The translations under genes were made by a program, and so were the position numbers. A DNA stretch of 64,000 nt from Cordylochernes scorpioides (taxonomy: Eukaryota; Arthropoda; Arachnida; Pseudoscorpiones; Chernetidae): the NCBI GenBank assembly GCA_030710605.1, contig CP092882.1, forward strand, positions 14,816,062-14,880,061, read 5' to 3'. Shown piece by piece: positions 31,150 to 41,524 of the stretch (positions are counted from its first letter, which is position 1; the number at the start of each line of letters is the position of its first letter). The notes below the pieces were generated by a model that searched no databases, was not told where the DNA came from, and worked only from the letters and a program-made list of their open reading frames with translations.

Positions 31150-32118
31150 AATTCTACAAGACCGCAGTCACCGTTCGGAGGAGATTAATAGAATCGCCGA
31201 ATGTCGTGGTCCATTTAGATGAGGAAAGCGAAGTCTAGAACGCGGCTGATTCCACACTCGTCTTTTCAGTGATACGCTAACCTTGACGTATGCACGGTGT
31301 GGCCACTGGACATGTGTCGGATCTGTAGGCTGTTGTTGGGTTCTGTGCTGCCTGGAGTATAGGAGCTCCATCTACGCGTATGCTTCCTTCCTGTGGTGAA
31401 TCTATATAAGACTGGCGTCTTAATGAAGCTGTATGTATTTTATATAATCGGAACATGATACGCTAACTTTGATGTATGCACAGTGGGGCCACTGGACATG
31501 TGCCGGACCTGTAGGCTGTTGTTGGGTTCTGTGCTGTCTGGAGATAGGAGCTCCATCTATGTTTCCTTTCTTCCTGTGATGAATCTGTATAAGACTGGTG
31601 GTCTTAATAAAGCTGTATTATATTTCGGAACATGATACGCTAACTTTGACGTATGCACGGTGTGGCCACTGGACATGTGTCGAACCTGTAGGCTGTTGTT
31701 GAGTTCTGTCTGTGTAGAGCAGTGATTCTCAACCAATGTGCCGCGGTAATTTTGTGTGCCGCGAAATTCTAAAAATGTGCCGCCGAATTTTAGTCATATG
31801 ATTATGTTCACGTTTGTATTGGTTTTTCTTTTTTTCTTTTTCATTTTTTTACTTTTTAAAATAACGAAATTAGCAAATTGAATGTTAGAGATGTATATTA
31901 CTTATATTTTGCATAGAAATATTGATACATAATTTGAATTTTCTTGCATTCAAGTTAGCAAAAGTGTGCCGCCAAATTTTCAAATCTTTAAAATAATGCC
32001 GCAACAAAAAAAAAAAGGTTGAGAATCACTGGTTTAGAGTATAGGAGCTCCATCTATGCTTCCTTCTTGTGGTGAATCTGTATAAGACTGGTGGTCTTAA
32101 TAAAGCTGTGTTTGTGTA
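31150..32118 (+). mobile_element. Three tandem retroposon 3' ends with AAGAC hairpin tails
   Basis: Each unit has TATGCACGGTGTGGCCACTG, GTAGGCTGTTGTTGGGTTCT, AGGAGCTCCATCTA and CTGTATAAGAC-TGGTG-GTCTTAATAAAGCTG. Units end near 31435, 31617 and 32112; the third is split by a hAT MITE. The first extends further 5' with ATTCGCCGAATGTCG. The head-to-tail order with complete tails suggests tandem duplication or transcription through adjacent copies. Confidence 0.75.
31720..32031. mobile_element. hAT MITE nested in a retroposon
   Basis: Ends CAGTGATTCTCAACC and GGTTGAGAATCACTG, flanked by 8-bp duplications GTGTAGAG and GTTTAGAG (one mismatch). Interior GTGCCGC repeats. It is inserted into the third unit of the 31150-32118 array, whose text continues on both sides. 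Confidence 0.9.
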
Positions 32119-32385
32119 ATATATCTAATTTAGAATATTTATACAATCATACTAAAATACCACATTTTATAATAATCATATATATTCAATACGAGAACCT
32201 TCAGTTTTAGAGTTATGAGAATTATTTTTTCTTGTCATAGAAAGGTGCTTAGAGAGGTTTTTCAAACAGAAGGAATTGAGATATTTTCTCTGTTATAAAG
32301 AGATTTTCTACTAGATTAACTACCCGTTTCATGATATTTCAGGATACCTGAATGATCAGTTTTTAGTCGTTGAGGTACAGCTTGC

Positions 32386-32427
32386 ACCACGCTGATGAGG
32401 GCCAACAGCCCGAAACGCGTCCATGGT
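32386..32427 (+). ncRNA. Type I hammerhead ribozyme
   Basis: Stem I ACCACG/CATGGT (one C-A mismatch), CTGATGA, perfect stem II GGGC/GCCC with loop CAACA, GAAA, minimal stem III ACGCGT, then C. Cleavage is expected after 32421. The sister copy at 43081-43122 has CGTGGT, restoring the mismatched pair. Followed by TTAGCTTTTCTTGATTAATC and a tail GATATTTATTCCGATAGATA shared with 43300. Confidence 0.8.
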
Positions 32428-33075
32428 TAGCTTTTCTTGATTAATCAAGAATGGGTATTTTTGGCCAATTCTGGGGCAATTAAAAATCAACGAGAATAGT
32501 TGATATTTATTCCGATAGATAGCGCAAGCTATCAGCAACTTTCAGTTGCACGATAAAGAGAGATGTCTTTTTTATTGTTATTTTTTAAAGAGATTTTCGC
32601 TATTAAGAATTTCCTTAAATAGTTTTTTTTTAATTATTTACTTGAAAATGGATCGAGATTTTGTTCATTATAAATAGTTATTCGTGATTTAAAAAATCGT
32701 ACTAAAAGTTCTTCGTGGTAAAAGACATTTGTTTTAGAAGGCTATCCCACCCAGGAAGCTTTGCAAATCCCAAGAAGAGCGCATATAGTGAAATAGACTT
32801 TGGACAAGAACATTGCGCCAATGGCCACACATGTGCTTTAACATTGACCTCACGTTCCAATACATTCCTTCTAAATGGCTGAAGGAGCCACTCTCCCTGA
32901 TTGGTCAGTTTGATTCCTCTATTTGTCTTTCTCCCAACATACTGTTTCAAGATACATTGTCTTTATAAATACCAAAGTCAAAAATGTCTAAATGATTTCA
33001 TATAATCACAATTCTCATTTTCGCATCACATAAATCATTTTATTTTCAATCGAACGTTGTGGCCCACTGTATGTA

Positions 33076-33500
33076 TTACATCCCAAACACGATGTCTTGA
33101 GCTCGATGTGCCATCTCGGCGACTGTTAAGCCAGTGAGTTTCTTTAATTGGTCCACGAAGCGTGTCGGTAGGTTTACAGGTATGCGTCGCCCAGACGTCT
33201 TTCCAGTCAGTATGGTGTACTCCATTCCCCTGTGTCGCGCGATGTGACCGAAGAATCTCAAACAATTCCATTGTACACACCGCAGAAGTCGGTCATCTTC
33301 CGAAATCGACAGTTGTGATAGTATCGTCCTACGCACTGTCCTAGGTATACGAAACATTCTTCGCCAACAATACATCTCGAACGCATCGATTTTCTTCTCT
33401 AACGATGATGTTATAGTTCAAGACTCTGAAGCATAAGTAGCCACTGAGAAAACTAGTGCCCGGACTCTCCTTGGTTCTCGTCATGATACTATGGTCACAG
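33076..33500 (-). pseudogene. LINE reverse transcriptase C-terminal fragment
   Basis: Reading down the minus strand: RALVFSVATYASES, an in-frame stop, then KKIDAFEMYCWRRMFRIPRT, LRFFGHIARHRGMEY, GRRIPVNLPTRFVDQLKKLT and AEMAHRAQDIVFGM. This is the conserved block after the RT thumb of many arthropod RTE/CR1-like LINEs (LVxSVATYGCESW, WCWRRMLRIPWT, RRxFGHIAR, GRxPTRWxDQI). TGA replaces the expected Trp codon in ESW. The RT catalytic centre is absent, so this is a 5'-truncated dead copy. Confidence 0.85.
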
Positions 33501-34482
33501 TTTTGTGAGTCCTCCCATTGCCACTACTCCCATCGCCGGATCTCTCCCCCAGATCCCCCCATTTTCACATATTACCCTACAAAAGAGAACGTTATAATGT
33601 AAAGGATTCTAAAAGAGAGCAATGGACAAAATGGTATCTATCCCCAGTGAACTCACATAGTATTTACAAACATAGTCCATTCTCTGTCTTTAGAACTTTC
33701 CCAGTTGCAAAAAATCCGTTCATGCCATCATATTGTTACATCAGGTTGCAGCCTTTTAGGTTCATCGAATTTGATTTCTTCCTTCTTTTGGTTGTGTTGT
33801 GTATTTGCATATCTGTTCTTTGTTATAGCACATTTGCATAGTTTTGATTTTACATATTGGTGCTATAAATAGGATATATAAATTAGTTAAGGAATCCAGA
33901 GTTATATGTTAAGTAGTCTTGTTACTTTAGACAAGCCTTTCCTATTGCAGTTTTATCTTGACCCAATAATAAATAATTGTTCAAGTAAAAGTTTTGTTTC
34001 ATGGTTAAAGTGAAGCAGAATGATACGATAGCTTGTATATGTTTCCCGAAAAGGTTGCCATCATCAGAATAAATTAAAAGTGAATAATAAATGAAATTAA
34101 CTTTTTAAGTTATTATCTTTATTTTTGGCTTTCTCATAGTTGGTGAATCCAAGTATTCACGTCTTTAACTCCTCAGCCAAATTGGCCGGTCCTTCATCAA
34201 TGTTCAAAGTGATGTGTCCTCAACATCGTCTCAACTATAGTAAACAATAATAATAAATTTATTTTTCAAAAAGGTTACAAGTTTTTCTATAAAAAGTGTA
34301 ACGAATGGTCAGTCTATTTACATACTTTTATTTAAAACTTCAATAAATAACAACAGTAAAGGTAAACAAAGATATTTACATTTGCTATCTTGACTCCTGA
34401 TCAGTGCTGTGGCCCTTGCCGTTATGGTCCCCTGATGTCCTTCAGCAGTCTTTCTATGACTGGTGGTTCCTCAAAAATAATA

Positions 34483-34690
34483 ATAATTCAAAACTATTAT
34501 AGACGCGTATGATTCTTTTAAAAAACTTGCGAAACCGCTGGGAAGGTTCACCAATAATGAGCCAGGCCCTCCCATTAATTTTCACATTGCAGTAAGGGCA
34601 ATAGAATTTGTTTAATTTTTAAAAGAATCATACGCGTCTATAATAATTTAGAATTTTGATAACAGATGACGCGCTAATGTATCATAAATA
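34483..34690. mobile_element. T1 foldback MITE
   Basis: AAACTATTATAGACGCGTAT at left, single core (GCGAAACCGCTGGGAAGGTT, GAGCCAGGCCCTCCCATTAA), right arm AAAAGAATCATACGCGTCTA and AACAGATGACGCGCTAATGT. Confidence 0.7.
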
Positions 34691-34904
34691 ATAATATATG
34701 TATATATATAAAATATGTCTATATAGGCAAAATGATAGAAATATTAAATCTCTAATATCTCATAACTTTGATGTATATAAGGCTCTATGTAAATTTTGTT
34801 CTACTGAGCTCAAGCATTCCATAACGCTTTGATGTTGAAATAAAGAAAGGTAACACAATCAGTTCTTTATTTAATTCTTATTTGATAGATAGATATAAGA
34901 AACA

Positions 34905-35300
34905 GAATTCTTCAGCACGAATGTTTCTTTTACAAATAAAAAAAAAATTATACTGTTCTTACTGCAATGAAAAAATATAGGGAGGGCTTGGCTCATCAGT
35001 TATGAACCCTCCTTGTGTCTTTTCGTCAATTTTATTCACCAGTAAGCTTTTAAGAATTCTCTGATTCTGTATTGCCTGTAATTCTACCAACCTAAAAGCT
35101 TATATCCATATTTAAAAAATAAAATACCATAACTAGGATTCCATCTTTCAATGTCGTCTACATAAGCAGAATCGTCCAATCAGAGCTCTAGTGGATTTAA
35201 ATTGGCGAAACTTCTGGGAGGGTTTCCTACTGATGAGCCAAGCCCTCCCAATATTATCAAACATCGTAGTAAGGACAGACGAAAGTTTGTTTTGTTTGAA
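34905..35300. mobile_element. T2 foldback MITE
   Basis: Left arm GCACGAATGTTTCTTTTACA and core; two cores in inverted orientation (34981-35040 and 35195-35270) around ATCCATATTTAAAAAA. The right arm is replaced by AAAATGAAACATCTGTTC, so the end is degenerate. Confidence 0.65.
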
Positions 35301-35399
35301 AATGAAACATCTGTTCTCAATGGTTGTATTTTTATATCTTATGTGTGTGGACAAAACTTATGGAGTTGGAAAGTCTTTTATATCGCCGGTCGTCTATTT

Positions 35400-36166
35400 T
35401 TTTTTAGGAGACAGAGGCTTCACACTTGGTTATCTCGTGTGTCTTCAATAAAGGTCACTGTAATATCTTTCAGAGCTATTGTCTGAATGAGAATATACAT
35501 ACTAAAATGCACAACTTCCTTAAGTTTGAAGGAGACAGAGGTTGTTCACACTTGGTTATCTCGTGTGTCTTCAATAAAGGTCACTGTAATATCTTTCAGA
35601 GCTATTGTCTGAATGAGAATATACATACTAAAATGCACAACTTCCTTATGTTTGAAGGAGACAGAGGTTGTTCACACTTGGTTATCTCGTGTGTCTTCAA
35701 TAAAGGTCACTGTAATATCTTTCAGAGTTATTGTCTGAATTAGAATATACATACTAAAATGTACAACTTCCTTAAGTTTGAAGGAGACAGAGGTTGTTCA
35801 CACTTGGGTATCTCGTGTGTCTTCAATAAAGGTCACTCTAATATCTTTCAGAGTTATTGTCTGAATTACGATATACATGCTACAAGGTACAACTTCCTTA
35901 CGTTTGAAGGAGACAGAGGTTGTTCACACTTGGGTATCTCGTGTGTCTTCAATAAAGGTCACTCTAATATCTTTCAGAGTTATTGTCTGAATTACGATAT
36001 ACATGCTACAAGGTACAACTTCCTTAAGTTTGAAGGAGACAGAGGTTGTTCACACTTGATTATCTCGTGTATCTTCAATAAAGGTCACTGTAATATCTTT
36101 CAGAGTTATTGTCTGAATCCCAATATACATGCTGAAAGGTACAACCTCCTTAAGTTTTGTCTATGA
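35400..36166 (+). repeat. 126-bp tandem array, six units, open frame throughout
   Basis: GACAGAGG recurs at 35410, 35534, 35660, 35786, 35912 and 36038 (124 then 126 bp). The unit is the interior of the Tc1-like MITE (AGGAGACAGAGGTTGTTC, TCTTCAATAAAGGTCACT, CTTCCTTAAGTTTG). Because 126 is divisible by 3, one frame stays open over two long ORFs with a 42-residue repeat (FNKGHCNIFQSYCLN). I regard this as a by-product, not a gene. A further separate copy is at 36250-36372. Confidence 0.9.
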
Positions 36167-36172
36167 GTGAAT

Positions 36173-36815
36173 ATATATGAGAAATTTCTTTAAATACTCC
36201 ATATCAAGCATCTTTTAAATTAATAATTATTTTTACTCAAGAGAGAACGTATTTACAATTGGTTATCTCGTTGTATCTTCAATAAAGGTCACTGTAATAT
36301 ATTTTAGAGTTATTGTCTCAATACCGATATACATGCTGAAAGGTACAACTTCCTTAAGTTTTGTCCATGAGTGTAAATATATGAGAAATTTCTTTAAATT
36401 CTCCGCACACACATCAAGTATCTTTTAAATTAATAATTATTTTGATTTTGAGAGAATGTATTTAGAAATTTATTATTGATGCTCATGAGAGCCCAATAAA
36501 ACAGTAGTTTATTATAGGTAAAAAAACAAACTAAAGACGATAATTCAAGAGATAAAAGGAATATTGATAATGATCAATAAATAAAAAATAAAGAAAGAAA
36601 TACATAAATCACAGAAGAAAGTCTTTGTTCAGTTAAACAACAAAAACAATAATTTTGACGTCAAGGTTATCTATAAAGAATTTCCTGATTATTCTGTGAT
36701 TTACTACGATTTGATTTGGCAACACTGAACTGTGAAATCAGAAAATCTCGAATGTTTATTGTACAGGGATAATTTTGATTCAGAATTAACTCACTAAATA
36801 TTATGATACATTAGT
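36173..36815. other. AT-rich stretch with one MITE fragment
   Basis: 36250-36372 is a further Tc1-like MITE unit. AATTTCTTTAAATACTCC and CATCAAGTATCTTTTAAATT occur before and after it, a local duplication. The rest to 36815 has no recognised feature. Confidence 0.5.
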
Positions 36816-36817
36816 GT

Positions 36818-37068
36818 GCCATCTGTTATGAAAATTCGAAACTATTATAGACGCGTATGATTCTTTTAAACAATTATCTACTGCCCTTACTGCAATGGAA
36901 AAGTTAATGGGAGGACCTGGTTCATCAGTAGTAAAAACCGGCGAAATCGCTGAGAGGGTTCACCACTGATGAGCCAGGTTCTCCTATTAATATTTCCATT
37001 GCAGTAAGGGCACTAGATAATTGTTTATTTTTTAAAAGAATCATACGGGTCTATAATAGTTACGAATT
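36818..37068. mobile_element. T1 foldback MITE, two cores
   Basis: TTAGTGTGCCATCTGTTATG at left, then AAACTATTATAGACGCGTAT, two inverted cores meeting at about 36945, and a right arm ending CTATAATAGTTACGAATTTT. The last 25 bp of the right end are missing where the 200-bp repeat begins. Confidence 0.7.
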
Positions 37069-37069
37069 T

Positions 37070-37270
37070 TCACTATATTGCCACGTGGAAAATTAGGGAA
37101 GACAAAAACTTCAGGAGAAGACAACAATTTATTTCAGGCAAGAACAAACTATGAATGGTAAACAAAAGATAAGCCAAGAGGGAAATTTATAGAATAGCAA
37201 AAGATAATCACAAAAATAACCACTCTGTTAATAAAAATAATAAAATTAATAAATACTTTGTTACAATATA
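37070..37270. repeat. 200-bp repeat, copy 2, joined to T1
   Basis: About 90% identical to 26734-26940 and in the same position relative to a T1 element, so T1 plus this segment probably moved or duplicated together. Confidence 0.65.
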
Positions 37271-37529
37271 TTTACCTGCAATCATCTGTATGAAGAATGG
37301 AAGTTACTTTTTAATAATACAAGTGCTAATCATTTATCACTCTATGTCCTGCTGTCAGGAACGGTAAAAGTAGACGGTGAAAATGTTAAATCGTAGATTG
37401 TACATAAATAAACAAAAATATGTATATATATCTAGATTTTTGTTTGTTTTATACAAATATCAAAAAATTTCGCGCCAAAATGGGGTAAACATTTCGTAAC
37501 AGAAGATCAAAAGAAGTTTAAAGGGGGGG

Positions 37530-37593
37530 AAGCAGACGAAACAATGCCCGGCGCTGAAGTCAGCTGTCACGTGACCTCAGTGCGCCAGACGGG
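37530..37593 (+). promoter_or_regulatory. GC-rich 5' leader with E-box and overlapping upstream ORF
   Basis: An abrupt CpG-rich island in AT-rich DNA. It contains the palindrome GTCACGTGAC (E-box CACGTG). An upstream ATG at 37544 opens a 36-codon frame (MPGAEVSCHVTSVRQTGW) that overlaps the signal-peptide start and stops at TAG 37652-37654. Such a uORF would be expected to lower translation of the main frame; that is inference. Confidence 0.4.
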
Positions 37594-37658
37594 ATGGAGT
37601 TACCCAGGTCGCTCCTTGTTTTGGCCCCGCTGCTTGCCCTGGGAGCGCCGGTAGTGAG
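37594..37658 (+). CDS. First coding exon of a secreted or membrane protein (signal peptide)
   Basis: ATG at 37594 with G at -3 and G at +4. It reads MELPRSLLVLAPLLALGAPV, a classic signal peptide: a short N-region with Arg, then a Leu/Ala/Val hydrophobic core, with small residues near the end. After GTAGTGAG comes GTAAGC, a strong splice donor at 37659, leaving the exon in phase 2. G+C content jumps here and falls again in the intron, as in many first exons. The mature protein is not in this exon, and I could not identify the next exon downstream. No repeat family in the window contains this sequence. The alternative is a chance ORF in a GC-rich patch. Confidence 0.55.
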
Positions 37659-37664
37659 GTAAGC

Positions 37665-38100
37665 CCTTTATTTTACGGGCGCTCAACCTTTAATATTCAT
37701 AGAAAAACATTTCCAAACGAACTTTTTATTTATTACCAAACGAATATTTTATACATAATTTTCTTTTAACCGGCAAAAACCTGGCAAATAGAAATACTAT
37801 TTCTCTCTATATATATAATACATAAAATCATATTTAAAAATAATTATTATAAATAAAACACAATTTTTTCGCTGAAAGAAAAATTTCTCTTTTTTCAAAT
37901 CAAGACAATACAAGTTTTCGGGTGTAATAGCCCATCAACAGGTGTAGCGCCGATACTAAAATTTTAGAAGTTAAACAAATCCATATATATACATATACAA
38001 AGAAGTAGGAATTACGTGAGATAGATATGCAAATACAAATTAACATAATACAGTTAAATCATAAAACTATGAATTATTATCTTAAAGATAGAGGCTGCCT
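37665..38100. other. Intron-like AT-rich stretch
   Basis: Follows the candidate donor; AT-rich, no repeat recognised except, on the minus strand at about 37950-37905, a tail motif ACCTGTTGATGGGC and ACACCCGAAAACTTGTATTG, related to 46600-46740. Confidence 0.4.
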
Positions 38101-38104
38101 GGCC

Positions 38105-38470
38105 GGCATTCATATTTATATAAAAAATAGACACTTCGGCCAGTTGGAGTTTTTTTTTATTTTCTCAACGTTTCGACAAAAATATTTTGTCTTTGTCAGG
38201 AGAAGTAAATAAAATAGAACATTTAGCAAGGCGTTAAAAATTGTTCTGAGGTTGCAAGGGCGTTCTCACGAGTTTAATATTTGTTTTTGACTCGCGCTTT
38301 AGATGTTGTACTAAATTCGAAAAATCACGTGAGAACGCCCTTGCAAACCTCAGAACAAATTTTAACGCCATGTTTTATTTTATTTACTTCTCCTGACGAA
38401 GACAACAGATTTTTGTCGAAACGTTGAGAAAAGTAAAAAACCTCCAACTGGCCGAAGTGTCTATTTTTGA
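38105..38470. repeat. Inverted pair of hammerhead-bearing tails
   Basis: Arms GACACTTCGGCCAGTTGGAG at 38131 and CTCCAACTGGCCGAAGTGTC at 38440 pair over about 160 bp each, around a spacer at about 38285-38325. The left arm (minus strand) has CTGACAA in place of CTGACGA; the right arm carries a better ribozyme at 38386-38434. Confidence 0.75.
38386..38434 (+). ncRNA. Hammerhead-like ribozyme with extra base before stem II
   Basis: Stem I TTCTC/GAGAA is perfect. Core CTGACGA is followed by one extra A, stem II GACAA/TTGTC, GAAA, minimal stem III ACGT and U (NUU site after 38425). The extra base recurs in the unrelated tails at 42225 and 60542, so it may be tolerated or may mark an inactive lineage. 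Confidence 0.55.
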
Positions 38471-38835
38471 TAGAAATATGAACTATTAGTTAATTCTACT
38501 AGTGAAGCTATGGATGATTATATGATAAAGAAATTATTAAATATTTTAGTGTGTTGTATGTGATTTAAACATATAAAACCAAAATTACGTCACAAAATAT
38601 AGATTTTTGGGTTCTGAATATAGAGCAATCCATATTTAAATCTTTAATTAATAAAAAGGCATTGAATTGAATAAAAGATTTGCCTTTTAATTCTTAAGTA
38701 AAATTAGGTAAAGGGCTTTTTTTTGTATTAATAGTTTATAAATGTCTTTATCTTGAAGTAAACCTTCTATCTTAGTGTTATAATCGGTAGTGTTCATAAT
38801 TACTGTAGAAGACATTTGAAAATTATTCCTCATGT
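38471..38835. other. AT-rich stretch without recognised features
   Basis: No coding sequence, RNA or shared repeat seen. Confidence 0.5.
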
Positions 38836-38839
38836 GCTT

Positions 38840-38995
38840 ATTTTGAACGAAAAATCGAAATTTATTTTAAGGAAAAATAACGATTATTTATAACCTTAGG
38901 GATGAATGATAAACGGAAAAATAAAAGTGTCCAGGGATGGGAATCGAACCCACAGTGTTCCGCTTACCGGGCAGATGCCATAGGCTACCCTGGAC
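38840..38995 (-). mobile_element. SINE C, copy 2, acceptor stem intact
   Basis: The minus-strand head 38995-38929 begins GTCCAGG and ends CCTGGAC, a perfect 7-bp acceptor stem. The anticodon-type arm TCTGC-CCGGTAA-GCGGA and T arm GTGGG/CCCAT also pair. The D arm is several bases too short for a tRNA and position 33 is not T. The body after the head matches 21180-21265 and 63600-63710. A tRNA-derived SINE rather than a tRNA gene. Confidence 0.65.
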
Positions 38996-39029
38996 ATATT
39001 TTTCCGTTCGTAAATATTATATAAAGTAA

Positions 39030-39150
39030 TTTATAATACAATATAATGCGGTTTATGATTGTAGAACGACGTTTATAAATTATCCCACATGTGTGTTTCT
39101 TTTGAACGAAAAATCGAAATTTATTTTAAGGAAAAATAACGTTGTTTCAT
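39030..39150 (-). repeat. SINE C body fragment
   Basis: AATATAATGCGGTTTATGAT, TTTCTTTTGAACGAAAAATC and AGGAAAAATAACG match 63530-63635 and 38845-38885. No tRNA head. Confidence 0.55.
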
Positions 39151-39640
39151 AATTACTGTATTTTTTTTCCTTTATCAGAATGTGTAGTAATAATATCTTT
39201 ATTTTGCTTTAACCATTTGATGGCTATCTTTTAAATCTTCATTCAATCCAATATATACCTTTTTATTATCTAAAGATTTTTATTGTTTTAATGCCACATT
39301 TTTTCTAGCGATAGTCTGATTCTGCAACAAACATAATTTTGTTTTAGTTTCGTAATTTCAGGAAATTTTCTTGTTGTTGTGTGTTGGTATGATATAATCT
39401 TTTGATATATTTTCATAAAAATACTGAAAAATAGCTAGTTTCTTTAAAACGTATGCTTTATTCAATAAAAAAGCCCAAAAGTTTTAACTTATTTAAGAAA
39501 GTCAATTTTAGCGTTCTACGTAGCAAAAATGCTTAAAATATCGCAATAAAATCTGATGTCATTCTCTTATAGCCATTTCTTATATGCAAATAAGAATAAT
39601 TAGAATATACAGTAATTTAGACCAATGAGTGGCCAGTTAT
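39151..39640. other. AT-rich stretch without recognised features
   Basis: No coding sequence or shared repeat seen. Confidence 0.5.
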
Positions 39641-39954
39641 AGATGAATCAACAAAATCAAGGTTGTTGGCCCACGTCAGATTTAATTTGCATACTCTGAG
39701 GCTGACACTATGATTCCTTTCAGACCTCACTTTATATAATGGCAAAGTTTCATTCTGGTACGTCTAATATTGTGGGGACGTATGGCGGAACATGAGAGAT
39801 ATGCAAATTTAATTATTTTCATATTTAATTTGCATATTCTAGAGAGAGAGAGAGAGAGGACTGAGACTATGATTTCTTTCAGACCTCTATTTACATAATG
39901 GCAAAGTTTCATTTACGTCCGTCCAATATTATGGGGACGCATGGTGAAACATGG

Positions 39955-40022
39955 TGTTGTTATTGACGCAAGCATCCCTTGTAGGGATATCGCGTCTGAT
40001 TTGATAAATAAATAAATAAATA
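39955..40022 (+). mobile_element. LINE 3' tail with (AAAT)n
   Basis: GACGCAAGCATCCCTTG, TAGGGATATCGCGTC forms a hairpin (GACGC/GCGTC), followed by TGATTTGATAAATAAATAAA. Similar tails, in reverse orientation, are at 16600-16670 and 50640-50700. Confidence 0.65.
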
Positions 40023-40067
40023 TTTAATTTGCATATTCTAGAGAGAGAGAGAGAGAGAGAGAGAGAT

Positions 40068-40340
40068 TGAAACACCCTTTATTGACATCTTGTCAATTAT
40101 GTTTTACAAAATTAATGAAGAATAAAGAGAATATTTACAATGATTTATGAGTGAGGAAGGCTCCACCATCTCGATAGGGTCCTCCTCCAGACCAGGAGAG
40201 GGTCTTCTTGGACCCCCCGCAACTCCAGGACCAGGAAGTATTTGTAGATTCGGGTCTTGGCAGATGCCATGATGGCCAAGGCGTTGTCCTCCAGGTCTCG
40301 CCCGAAGATCCTGCTCTGCAGGTCAGGGGGCCGCTGGATG
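40068..40340 (-). pseudogene. LINE-like C-terminal coding end plus 3' UTR
   Basis: One minus-strand frame reads FIQRPPDLQSRIFGRDLEDN, ALAIMASAKTRIYKYFLVLE, LRGVQEDPLLVWRRTLSRW and stops (about 40334-40147). It is followed by a short 3' UTR with GACAAGATGTCAATAAAG and a (TC)n tract. G+C and codon use are clearly coding-like and unlike the surroundings. I do not recognise the domain; the position inside a Helitron array and the tail suggest a truncated retroposon. GACATCTTGTCAAT also ends the element at 47800. Confidence 0.5.
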
Positions 40341-41219
40341 AAGAGAGAGGACTGAGACTATGATTTCTTTCAGACCTCACTTTATATAACGGCAAAGTTT
40401 CATTCAAGTACGTCAATATTGTGGGGACGTTTGGTGAAACATGAGAGATATGCAAATTTAATTATTTTCATATTTAATTTGCATATTCTAGAGAGAGGAC
40501 TGCGACTATGATTTATTTTATACCTCGCTTTACATAATGGCAAATTTTCATTCAGGTACGTCCATTATTGTGGGATCGTATGGCGGGACAAGCGGGATAT
40601 GCAAATTAGACCATTTTTCAGATTTAATTCTCATATTCTGGGACTGAGACTATGACTCTTTTTATACCTCACTTTACATAACGGCAAAGTTTCATTTACG
40701 TCCGTCCAATATTATGGGGGCGTATGGTGCAACACGCGGGATATGCAAATTAGACTATTTTACATAATCATTCGCATATTCTGAGACTTAGACTATGACT
40801 CCTTTCAGACCTCAACTCACATAACGGCAAAGTTTCATTCAGATACATCCAATATTGTGGGCACGTATTGCAGAAGAAATACGCACACACAAACAAATAT
40901 TTCTTTATTATTTATATAGATTTCCATATTTCAACAAATAATAAACAAAAAATTATAAACAAAAATGATTCCTTTTAGAAAACATGAAATGACTATTCAT
41001 AAAATTTAGCTTTCTTAATAATAATAAAAATGTGTTCGTATACCTGTAATACCTGTTTGTTAATTTCTAAAATCTAGTTAGCAGGATCTTACTAGAGATT
41101 TACGGTAACTATGCAATATCTCTAGAGAGCTTAGACATTGTCACTATATATGCAAATATAATTTTAAACCTCTTTCCCCCTAATTATAACAATAAAATGG
41201 CAATGTTAAAAAACATGAA

Positions 41220-41320
41220 GGTCACAGTCACCGTTCGGAGGAGATTTAATAGAATCGCCGAATGTCGTGGCCCATTTGGATATGGAAAGTGAAGACTAGA
41301 TCACGGCTGATTCCATACTT
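41220..41320 (+). repeat. AAGAC-tail retroposon, 5' fragment
   Basis: GTCACCGTTCGGAGGAGATT, AGAATCGCCGAATGTCGTGG and ACGGCTGATTCCA match 31165-31260. Confidence 0.6.
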
Positions 41321-41524
41321 TTTTATGATTATTAAACGTTCTCTATAAATAATTGAAAAGACAACATGTCATTGTCTTATCTAGGTTTTATTTTGATTAA
41401 ATTTCATTATTTATATTAAATGACCTTACAACCCTGAACACTCGGATTTTCCTGGAAAATCTCTTAAAGATTTCCTGAAAAAGCCATGGCCCACCTGTGC
41501 TGTGTGAGCAGAAGAGCTTAAATT

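Larger units (their letters stand above)
39645..40920 (-). mobile_element. Helitron 5' region built of about 145-160 bp tandem units
   Basis: On the minus strand the 5' end TCTATATAAATAATAAAG is preceded by A at 40921. TGGCAAAGTTTCATTC, TTTCAGACCTCA and TTTAATTTGCATATTC recur about six times (near 39715, 39870, 40365, 40515, 40670, 40800). No 3' hairpin/CTAG end lies to the left, so the element is truncated. Two retroposon pieces interrupt it at 39955-40020 and 40065-40340. Confidence 0.6.

Noticed and set aside
35426..36166. Cys-rich repeat protein
   Set aside because: The sequence is the interior of a dispersed MITE amplified at 126 bp; the open frame follows from divisibility by three.
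37020..37270. LTR pair between 26.7 and 37.1 kb
   Set aside because: The two 200-bp repeats are in the same orientation, but there is no gag/pol, PBS or PPT between them and both follow T1 elements.
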